The notes beneath the pieces are model-generated. The model did no database searches, had not been told where the DNA came from, and saw only the letters and a program-made list of their open reading frames with translations. DNA of 29,300 bases from Tannerella sp. (GTDB lineage Bacteria; Bacteroidota; Bacteroidia; Bacteroidales; Tannerellaceae), in assembly GCA_031272655.1 (NCBI GenBank), contig JAISTJ010000035.1:1-29300 (forward strand), read 5' to 3'. Within the stretch, counting starts at the first letter, position 1; every line of letters starts with the position of its first letter. Below, one piece after another: positions 15,349-21,414 of the stretch. Position numbers and translations under genes: made by a program.

Positions 15349-16044
15349 TTAATATTCGCGTGCGATTGACAGCGAAAAAATGCTGATTTTTATTTCGGGG
15401 ATGGTTGTGAGGACGTCGAGACAGGCGGATGTGGTAGCGCCGGTTGTTATCACGTCGTCTATCAGCAGGATGTGTTTGCTGGTGAGTAGGGTGGGGTTGG
15501 TCAAGGTGAAAATTTTGTCCACGTTGATATGTCTTTCATAAGTCGCCATGCTTGTTTGGGACTTGGTGTCGGCTATCCTGCGAAGCGTTGTACGGTCAAT
15601 GTCGCATCCGTAAATGCCGGCAAACCCTTTGGCTATCTGCTCCGACTGGTTGTAGCCGCGCTTTCGCTCCTTGCGGGGATGGAGCGGCACGGGTATCAGC
15701 GTGTCAATAGAGGCGAAAAAGCCGCTGTTCTTCAGTTCAGTTGCCGCCAAACGACCGAGTTGTATAGCTAATTGCCTGTTACCGAAGTATTTAAGCGAAT
15801 GAATAAGTTGTTGCGTCTTGCCTTCCTTTTCAAAAAACAGGTAGGATGTGGCTTCGTTAATCTGCTGATAACCTGCGAATAACATTCTTGTCGGGTTGCC
15901 TTTGCTGATGTGGTAGTTTGTTCGCGGAAGGTCGCACAAGCAGTTGAGACACAGGTGTTTCTCGTTTTCAGTGAGCGGATTTTTGCATAAAAGGCAGTAA
16001 TCCGGATAGAAAAGATTGACTATGTCGCTAAGTAAATTGCTCAT
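15349..16044 (-). CDS. comF: ComF-family phosphoribosyltransferase-like protein
   Basis: 231 aa from ATG at 16044; a TTG at 16050 would add two residues. The N-terminus has a zinc-finger-like cysteine set (C17, C20, C32, C35). The C-terminal type I PRTase motif LLIDDVITTGAT spans 193-204, and IPVPLHPRKERKRGYNQSEQ is a conserved ComF block. ComF proteins are linked to DNA uptake and recombination, though in Bacteroidota the role is not well proven. The start lies 17 nt inside the end of recX, so the two are translationally coupled in the prmC-recX-comF operon. Pairing with recX suggests a DNA-repair or recombination context. Confidence 0.93.
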   Translation of the reverse strand: MSNLLSDIVNLFYPDYCLLCKNPLTENEKHLCLNCLCDLPRTNYHISKGNPTRMLFAGYQQINEATSYLFFEKEGKTQQLIHSLKYFGNRQLAIQLGRLAATELKNSGFFASIDTLIPVPLHPRKERKRGYNQSEQIAKGFAGIYGCDIDRTTLRRIADTKSQTSMATYERHINVDKIFTLTNPTLLTSKHILLIDDVITTGATTSACLDVLTTIPEIKISIFSLSIAREY

Positions 16045-16507
16045 AATCAACGTTTTTAAGTATTCCTTTCAAGGTTTTGATGATCAATGAGGTCTCAAAA
16101 CCTTTTGTCGAGGCAAAGCGCAGCAGTTTCTGGAACACCTCATTAGGGCGTCCTTTCGTGGTGCGTAATTTGCTGTTTAACAGGGTGGAAAGTATTGTTT
16201 GATACTCGTTTTCGTCAATAGCTTCGAGCGCTTTGCCATAAATTTGAGGCCTTATATTTCTGAATTTCAGTTCATAAGCAATCTTCACCCGTCCCCAGTG
16301 GTTGAAACGGAGCATGTCGTTTACAAAACTTTTTGCAAACCGCTCTTCATCAATGAATTTCTCATGTACAAGGCGGCTGATGATGCGCTCTTCGGCTTCC
16401 GGCGGCAGCTCGGAGTAACGAATCTTTTTTCTCACATCGCTGATGCACCGCTCTGTTCTGGTGCAGTAATCAGCCATTTTTTTCAACATTTCGTCTTCGG
16501 TTTTCAT
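16028..16507 (-). CDS. recX: Regulatory protein RecX
   Basis: 159 aa, typical size. It is helical throughout, with the RecX core FIDEERFAKSFVNDMLRFNH (about 51-70) and WGRVKIAYELKFRNI. N-terminal block YCTRTERCISDVRKKI is also characteristic. RecX binds RecA filaments and limits recombination activity. Here it is not next to recA but lies 12 bp after prmC and overlaps comF by 17 nt, so it is expressed as the middle gene of this operon. Confidence 0.92.
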   Translation of the reverse strand: MKTEDEMLKKMADYCTRTERCISDVRKKIRYSELPPEAEERIISRLVHEKFIDEERFAKSFVNDMLRFNHWGRVKIAYELKFRNIRPQIYGKALEAIDENEYQTILSTLLNSKLRTTKGRPNEVFQKLLRFASTKGFETSLIIKTLKGILKNVDYEQFT

Positions 16508-16519
16508 ATCTTTTTGTGT

Positions 16520-17413
16520 TTAAGTTGTGATTTTTTTGGCTTTTATGAATCTGTTTTTGCCGCTTAGATCGCGGATGATTTCCGTTTCCTTAAAACCTTT
16601 ATTATAAAGTAGTTCTATCAATTCGCCGGAATATAACGGGTTGATTTCTAAAAACAATGAACCGTCGGATTCAAGTTTGCGGGAAGCGAAACCGGCTATT
16701 GCACGGTAAAACTTCAGCGGGTCTTTGTCGGGGACAAAAAGCGCTTCGTGGGGTTCGTAGTCTATGACATTGATACTCATCGTATGTTTTTCTTTTTCAG
16801 CTATATACGGCGGATTGCTTACGATAATATCGTAATATTCAGCGTATTGGGCGGTGGGAGAGAGGATGTCGTCCTGTAAAAAGTTTATTTTTACGTTGTT
16901 AAGGGTCGCGTTTTGTTTTGCGATTTCGAGAGCTGTGGTTGAGATGTCTGTTGCCGTTACTTCTGCCTGCGTGAAATGTTTGGCGAGGGCGATGGCTATG
17001 CAGCCGCTGCCGGTGCAGATGTCGAGGATGCGGGGTGGATTGCTTCGTTCCTCGCAATGATGGGAGGGGAGGTCGCAATGACGGGGAGGGGAAGTGCAAT
17101 GACGGATGAGGTCAACGAGTTCTTCTGTTTCGGGGCGGGGAATCAAGACGGCAGGGGTTACCCGGAATGGCAGGCTGCAAAATTCCGTCTCGCCGAAAAT
17201 ATACTGTATAGGCTCCATAGAAGCAAGCCGGTCGGTAATAATCCTGACCATATTTTTCTCGTTTTCAGGAATTATTGTATCTTTGCACAAAATTTGGCTG
17301 TTGAGCGACATTTTGCAGACATGCGACAGGATCAGCCGCGTCAAGCTGCTTATCTCGCCCGACGGATACAAGGTTTTGAGCCTTTGTTGTATGTACTGTT
17401 TCGTCTCCTGCAT
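16520..17413 (-). CDS. prmC: Peptide chain release factor N5-glutamine methyltransferase PrmC
   Basis: 297 aa. The N-terminal helical domain precedes the SAM-binding motif ILDICTGSGCIAIALA (129-144) and the catalytic NPPY (200-203, VSNPPYIAEKE), which places the Gln of the release-factor GGQ motif for methylation. Known role: methylates RF1/RF2 and improves termination. Residues 104-126 are an in-frame insert of heptads starting RHC, RHC and HHC, encoded by a 21-bp tandem repeat; it lies in the linker between the N-terminal domain (TEELVDLI) and the methyltransferase fold and should be tolerated. First gene of prmC-recX-comF, divergent from ribD. Confidence 0.95.
   Translation of the reverse strand: MQETKQYIQQRLKTLYPSGEISSLTRLILSHVCKMSLNSQILCKDTIIPENEKNMVRIITDRLASMEPIQYIFGETEFCSLPFRVTPAVLIPRPETEELVDLIRHCTSPPRHCDLPSHHCEERSNPPRILDICTGSGCIAIALAKHFTQAEVTATDISTTALEIAKQNATLNNVKINFLQDDILSPTAQYAEYYDIIVSNPPYIAEKEKHTMSINVIDYEPHEALFVPDKDPLKFYRAIAGFASRKLESDGSLFLEINPLYSGELIELLYNKGFKETEIIRDLSGKNRFIKAKKITT
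17037..17111. repeat. Dispersed repeat inside prmC with 21-bp tandem units
   Basis: On the + strand, GGATTGCTTCGTTCCTCGCA (17037-17056) continues into ATGATG. From 17054 a 21-bp unit beginning GCAATGA(C/T)GG repeats: 17054-17074, 17075-17095 and a partial copy at 17096-17111. The 21-bp length keeps the prmC frame (7 residues per unit). The same core occurs in ribD at 17979-18031. It resembles short protein-coding repeats such as Rickettsia palindromic elements in behaviour, not necessarily in origin. Confidence 0.75.
17278..17285 (+). promoter_or_regulatory. Possible ribD promoter inside prmC
   Basis: TATCTTTG followed by CAC is a full TAnnTTTG match on the + strand, antisense to the first 130 bases of prmC and 191 bases before ribD. 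No other rightward TAnnTTTG box exists between it and ribD. No convincing -33 box is seen, and chance occurrence inside a coding region is possible. Confidence 0.35.
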
Positions 17414-17436
17414 GGTTTTGCTTCAATTCAGTACTG

Positions 17437-17469
17437 CAAATATAGCAAAAACGAACAAAAGAAAACAAA
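17437..17469 (-). promoter_or_regulatory. Promoter of the prmC-recX-comF operon
   Basis: On the minus strand TATATTTG (17437-17444) fits TAnnTTTG and TTTG (17466-17469) lies 21 bases upstream. The prmC ATG is at 17413, giving a leader of about 17 nt. The -33 box is only 6 bp from the ribD start. Confidence 0.6.
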
Positions 17470-17475
17470 AAAAGA

Positions 17476-18537
17476 ATGTTTATTAACGAAAATTTCATGC
17501 ATCGCTGTATAGAACTGGCAGTTCACGGAGCGGGAAATGTGGCGCCCAACCCTATGGTAGGGGCGGTTATTGAGCACGACGGGATGATTATCGGCGAGGG
17601 CTATCATCGGCGTTTCGGCGGGGCGCATGCGGAAGTTAACGCTATCAATGCTGTCAGGGACGAGCAACTGTTAAAAGACGCTACCATGTACGTCAATCTT
17701 GAGCCGTGTTCACATTATGGCAAGACGCCACCGTGCGCCGAACTTATTATGAGTAAGCGCATTCCGCGTGTGGTGATTGCCTGCGGGGACCCTTTTCCGG
17801 AGGTTTCGGGCAGGGGCGTCAGGATGCTTCGTGATGCGGGCGTGGAGGTCGTTACTGGTGTTTTGGAAAAGGAGGCGTTATGGTTGAACAGGTATTTTAT
17901 GACCGCTCATACTTTGCGGCGGCCGTATGTTATTCTTAAGTGGGCGCAGAGTGAGGACGGGTTTATAGACAGGAAAAGGGATTGTTTCGTGCCTCGCAAT
18001 GACGATAAAAGGGGTACCAATGACGGGAAGGCTTACAAGTTTTCGACGCCGCTGACACGGATGATGGTTCATAAATTGAGGTCGGAGGTGCAGGCTATTA
18101 TGGTCGGGACGAATACCGCCATCCTTGACAATCCGTCGCTGACGGTTCATCACTGGGTCGGGCGGTCGCCGTTGAGGGTTGTTATTGACAGGCATTTGCG
18201 GATTCCGAAGGGGCATAAGATTTTCAGCGACGGGGAGGAGACGTTGCTTTTTACTTCGGAAACTATAGAGGAAATTTTGGCAACGCTTTATGATAGAGGG
18301 ATTTATTCCTTGTTGGTGGAGGGCGGGGCTGCCCTGCACCGCTCATTTTACGAAAAAGGACTTTGGGATGAGATAGCCATAGAAACAACCCCCGTAACCC
18401 TTCACGATGGCGTCAAAGCGCTTAATATTTCACAAAACGCAGACATGCAACTATCTGAAATACAGCAGGTTCCATATTTCGAAAAAAAACGTGAAACAAG
18501 CGCCGAAATGAAAATTTTTATCCGGAAAACAGAATAA
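17476..18537 (+). CDS. ribD: Riboflavin biosynthesis bifunctional deaminase/reductase RibD
   Basis: 353 aa. The deaminase domain has HAEVNAI (51-57) with His51 and Glu53, and EPCSHYGKTPPC (76-87) with Cys78 and Cys87 for zinc. The reductase domain starts near 148 (RPYVILKWAQSEDGFID), with AIMVGTNTAILDNPSL and LLVEGGAALHRSF. It deaminates and reduces the pyrimidine intermediate in riboflavin synthesis. Residues about 167-186 (KRDCFVPRNDDKRGTNDGKA) are an insert encoded by the dispersed repeat also present in prmC; it sits in the loop before STPLTRMMVHKLRSE, where homologues are variable. No FMN riboswitch is recognised upstream. It is divergent from prmC. Confidence 0.95.
   Translation: MFINENFMHRCIELAVHGAGNVAPNPMVGAVIEHDGMIIGEGYHRRFGGAHAEVNAINAVRDEQLLKDATMYVNLEPCSHYGKTPPCAELIMSKRIPRVVIACGDPFPEVSGRGVRMLRDAGVEVVTGVLEKEALWLNRYFMTAHTLRRPYVILKWAQSEDGFIDRKRDCFVPRNDDKRGTNDGKAYKFSTPLTRMMVHKLRSEVQAIMVGTNTAILDNPSLTVHHWVGRSPLRVVIDRHLRIPKGHKIFSDGEETLLFTSETIEEILATLYDRGIYSLLVEGGAALHRSFYEKGLWDEIAIETTPVTLHDGVKALNISQNADMQLSEIQQVPYFEKKRETSAEMKIFIRKTE
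17979..18031. repeat. Dispersed repeat inside ribD, second copy
   Basis: GGATTGTTTCGTGCCTCGCA (17979-17998) plus ATGACG matches the prmC copy at 23 of 26 positions. CAATGACG recurs at 18018-18025, exactly 21 bp after its first occurrence at 17997, the same period as in prmC. Both copies have the same orientation on the chromosome but are read in opposite directions by their host genes, and both stay in frame. Confidence 0.75.
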
Positions 18538-18581
18538 AAAATATTTGTAAATAGCCTAAAATAATATAAATTCTTGATGGT

Positions 18582-18615
18582 TTTGAACAAATTACAAAAA
18601 ATGTTTGTACTTTTG
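18582..18615 (+). promoter_or_regulatory. Promoter of the envelope-gene cluster
   Basis: TACTTTTG (18608-18615) fits TAnnTTTG and TTTG (18582-18585) is 22 bases upstream. ATG of the first gene is at 18639. The tight spacing of the next genes suggests this promoter drives at least DUF6242, PorG-like, uppS and bamA. Confidence 0.65.
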
Positions 18616-18638
18616 TCCCCTTAAAACTCAAAAAACAG

Positions 18639-19979
18639 ATGATAAAATATAGAATTTTCTGCTTGTTACTCTTCGTTTTGCCCGTTTTAGTGATGATTTC
18701 GTGCCTTGACAGCACGACCACAGAGACGGACGATTGGTCATTGAGTAATGCGCAGATTGCAACATTCTCATTATCAAGCGATTCCCTGCCGGCGTTGGAT
18801 AGCGTTGTCTTCACTATTGATCAAATCAACGGCAAGATATACAATAAAGACTCGATGAGGTATGGTACTGAGCTGAAACACAAGGTAATATGCTCGCTGA
18901 CGTATGAAATTGGCGCGTATTCCATAATGATAATGCCGGAAGCTACAGGCGATACTATTTATGATCTTGCCGATTCGGTAGATTTTTCACAGCCGGTAAT
19001 GATTACCATCTATCCATACGACGGCATCAGCGCCAAGACATACGAAGCAAGGTTGAATATCCATCAGATAAACCCCGATTCGATGGTTTGGAGCGAATAT
19101 TCGCCGCTCATTGGGGGCGCATCATTGGACGAAATGAAGGTTGTGGAAAAAGACGGCTCATACCTCATGTTTACAAAAACCAAAACAGGGATAAAGTTGT
19201 ATAAAGCTGATAAACAGAATTATACATCATGGGCGGAAGCCGGTAAAAATAATACCCCCGACAATGCAATCTTCTCACAGATAACGACTTTCAATAATAC
19301 ACTGTACCTTTTCACCGATGAAGGTGCGCTGTACAGTTCTACGGACGGGCAAACATGGACGCAACAGTCTGATGCCCCGAAGATTAAGGCATTGCTTGGC
19401 AGTATTCAAGCAAGCAGCGTCAATGGCGATGAAAAGTTAGCCGTGATTGCGGAATTGGACGGCGTCAATCGCTTTGTTATATACGATAAGGAATGGATTG
19501 AAGGCGATGAGGTAACGGCATCGTTCCCGATAGAAGGCTTCTGCCCTGTCAATTACGAATCCATGTATTACCAGCGCCTGACGGTAGTTTCGGGAAAAGA
19601 CAAAGACGGCAACCTCTCTAATGCTGCATGGTCAACCATAGACGGGCTGTCGTGGACAAAACTTACAAATGAAAGCTTGACCTTCACCCCCCGCGAAGGC
19701 GCTATTGTGTCCAGGTATGATTCCTGCCTGTTCTTAACGGGCGGCATCAATGAGGCAGGAGTGGCGTTGACGGACATCTACCGTTCAAAAGACAAAGGCG
19801 TAACGTGGGAACAGACAGGTTACATTTTCCCTGAAGACTATGCAGGGCGCGGATACTCATCAGTCATAATTACAGACGACAAATATATGCTGCTTTTCGG
19901 AGGAAAAACAGCCCGTAATGTGAAGATACTTAACGAAGTATTTAGCGGACGCATCAACTATCTCGGATTCATAGAGTAA
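18639..19979 (+). CDS. DUF6242-type beta-propeller lipoprotein
   Basis: 446 aa, with a lipoprotein signal and Cys22 (MISC). The first about 150 residues form a beta-rich module (YDGISAKTYEARLNIHQINP). The rest shows Kelch/exo-alpha-sialidase-like repeats with WS/WT turns: ALYSSTDGQTWTQQSDAP, AAWSTIDGLSWTKL, IYRSKDKGVTWEQTG and MLLFGGKTARNV. This matches the family I know as DUF6242 in Bacteroidales, usually located just before the PorG-like, uppS and bamA genes. The function is unknown; location is probably the outer membrane. Six bases separate it from the next gene, so it is co-transcribed with the OM assembly genes. Confidence 0.85.
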   Translation: MIKYRIFCLLLFVLPVLVMISCLDSTTTETDDWSLSNAQIATFSLSSDSLPALDSVVFTIDQINGKIYNKDSMRYGTELKHKVICSLTYEIGAYSIMIMPEATGDTIYDLADSVDFSQPVMITIYPYDGISAKTYEARLNIHQINPDSMVWSEYSPLIGGASLDEMKVVEKDGSYLMFTKTKTGIKLYKADKQNYTSWAEAGKNNTPDNAIFSQITTFNNTLYLFTDEGALYSSTDGQTWTQQSDAPKIKALLGSIQASSVNGDEKLAVIAELDGVNRFVIYDKEWIEGDEVTASFPIEGFCPVNYESMYYQRLTVVSGKDKDGNLSNAAWSTIDGLSWTKLTNESLTFTPREGAIVSRYDSCLFLTGGINEAGVALTDIYRSKDKGVTWEQTGYIFPEDYAGRGYSSVIITDDKYMLLFGGKTARNVKILNEVFSGRINYLGFIE

Positions 19980-19985
19980 TAAAAG

Positions 19986-20675
19986 ATGAAATGCCTGATA
20001 ATAAGCATAATAATCTGTATTACAAGCTCTTTTGCAGCGGCTCAGGAGTACCTCTATGAGATTGGTGCGATGGGCGGCGGCGCGTTTTATATGGGCGATG
20101 CCAACAAGAATGCGGCTTTCAGGAACACTAACCCTGCAGGCGGCGTGATTTTCCGCTACAACGCCAATTTTCGCATAGCCTTTGCAGCCGATATAGCATG
20201 GGCGCAGGTTTCCGGCACAACAACAGGTCTGGAAAACGAGTTTCCCAACGACGCGCAGGCTACTTTCAGCAGAAACGTCTTCGAGATAGGCGGGCATGGC
20301 GAGTTTAACTTTTTCCCGTACAGCGACAAGTTCCAGTACCTGCATACAAAGCGCGTTTCGCCGTTTATAGCGGGCGGTCTGGGCGTCGCGGCGTCCCCTG
20401 GAGAAGGCAGTACGATGATCAGCCCCTATCTGACGCTCGGAACGGGAGTTAAGTACAAGATCAAAAACCGCTTCAATCTTGGCGCCGAGCTGTTTGCCCG
20501 CAAACTATTCAGCGACAGGCTTGAGGGTAACGACACCCTCGACGGCCCGTACGACATACCGAGCAGTCCGTTGAAAAACAAAGACTGGTACGTGATGCTG
20601 ACGATATCGCTGACGTACGATTTCGGGCTAAGGGACTGTAATTGTGATAAAACCGAGTTGAACAAGATATTGTAG
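19986..20675 (+). CDS. PorG-like (DUF6089) outer-membrane barrel protein
   Basis: 229 aa with a cleavable signal peptide (MKCLIISIIICITSSFAAAQ). The early motif EIGAMGGGAFYMGDAN, then FRYNANFRIAFAADIAW, and a C-terminal strand WYVMLTISLTYDFGL indicate a small 8-stranded type barrel. The motif and position just before uppS match the DUF6089/PorG family; PorG in Porphyromonas gingivalis is part of the type IX secretion outer-membrane machinery. Whether this species has a T9SS cannot be told from the window. The C-terminal CNCDKTELNKIL tail is cysteine-containing. The gene is separated from uppS by one base. Confidence 0.82.
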   Translation: MKCLIISIIICITSSFAAAQEYLYEIGAMGGGAFYMGDANKNAAFRNTNPAGGVIFRYNANFRIAFAADIAWAQVSGTTTGLENEFPNDAQATFSRNVFEIGGHGEFNFFPYSDKFQYLHTKRVSPFIAGGLGVAASPGEGSTMISPYLTLGTGVKYKIKNRFNLGAELFARKLFSDRLEGNDTLDGPYDIPSSPLKNKDWYVMLTISLTYDFGLRDCNCDKTELNKIL

Positions 20676-20676
20676 A

Positions 20677-21411
20677 ATGGCGATAGAAGATAACAAACTG
20701 CCGCAACACGTGGCGATTATTATGGATGGAAACGGGCGCTGGGCTAAGATGCGGGGTAAAGACCGCAGCGAAGGGCACAGTGAGGGCGTTGTGTCTGTCC
20801 GTAAAGTCGTGGAAGCAGCTGTGGCGGCGAAGATTAAGTATCTGACTATCTATACTTTTTCGTCGGAAAACTGGAACCGTCCACAGTCCGAAATAGACGC
20901 TTTGATGCGGCTGATGGTTGCAGCAATCGGGAGAGAGACGCCCGACTTGCTTAAAAACAACGTCCGCCTGCAGGCTATAGGCGACCTGAAACGGCTGCCG
21001 GAAGACGTCCGTAAAGCGTTAATGGTCTGTATATCAGAGACTTCTGTAAGTACGGGGTTAACGCTCATTCTCGCCCTCAGTTATTCTTCGCGATGGGAGA
21101 TAACCGAAGCGGCGAAACGCATTGCCGAAGATATGAAGAGCGGAAAAATAGAAGCGGAAAGTATTGATGAACAGATGGTTTCTTCATATCTTACAACCAA
21201 AGGGCTGCCTGACCCCGATTTGCTTATACGAACAGGCGGAGAGAAACGGATCAGTAACTTCCTGCTATGGCAATTGTCGTATGCAGAGCTGTATTTTACG
21301 GATATTTACTGGCCTGATTTCAGAGAAAGAGAATTTAATGATGCTTTGGAAGCATACCAAAACAGGGAACGGCGTTTCGGTATGACAAGCGAACAAATAA
21401 CTAAATCCTGA
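20677..21411 (+). CDS. uppS: Undecaprenyl diphosphate synthase (cis-prenyltransferase)
   Basis: 244 aa, normal length. The active-site loop HVAIIMDGNGRWAKMRG has Asp17 and GNGRW (18-22), and GHSEG follows (33-37). C-terminal LIRTGGEKRISNFLLWQLSY and YFTDIYWPDF are diagnostic, with Gly where Ser is more usual in RTSGE. It condenses isopentenyl units onto farnesyl diphosphate to make the C55 carrier lipid for peptidoglycan and surface polysaccharides. It is tightly packed between the PorG-like gene and bamA. Confidence 0.97.
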   Translation: MAIEDNKLPQHVAIIMDGNGRWAKMRGKDRSEGHSEGVVSVRKVVEAAVAAKIKYLTIYTFSSENWNRPQSEIDALMRLMVAAIGRETPDLLKNNVRLQAIGDLKRLPEDVRKALMVCISETSVSTGLTLILALSYSSRWEITEAAKRIAEDMKSGKIEAESIDEQMVSSYLTTKGLPDPDLLIRTGGEKRISNFLLWQLSYAELYFTDIYWPDFREREFNDALEAYQNRERRFGMTSEQITKS

Positions 21412-21414
21412 CAG

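Noticed and set aside
17037..17111. Possible CRISPR array, because of regularly spaced repeats
   Set aside because: The 21-bp units are contiguous without spacers, only about three copies exist, and they are translated inside prmC; no cas genes are present.
17278..17475. FMN riboswitch in front of ribD
   Set aside because: The conserved FMN aptamer strings are not visible, and most of the stretch is prmC coding sequence.
16976..17512. 178-codon + strand frame across the start of prmC into ribD
   Set aside because: Antisense to PrmC motifs, overlaps the ribD start in another frame, and contains no recognisable domain.
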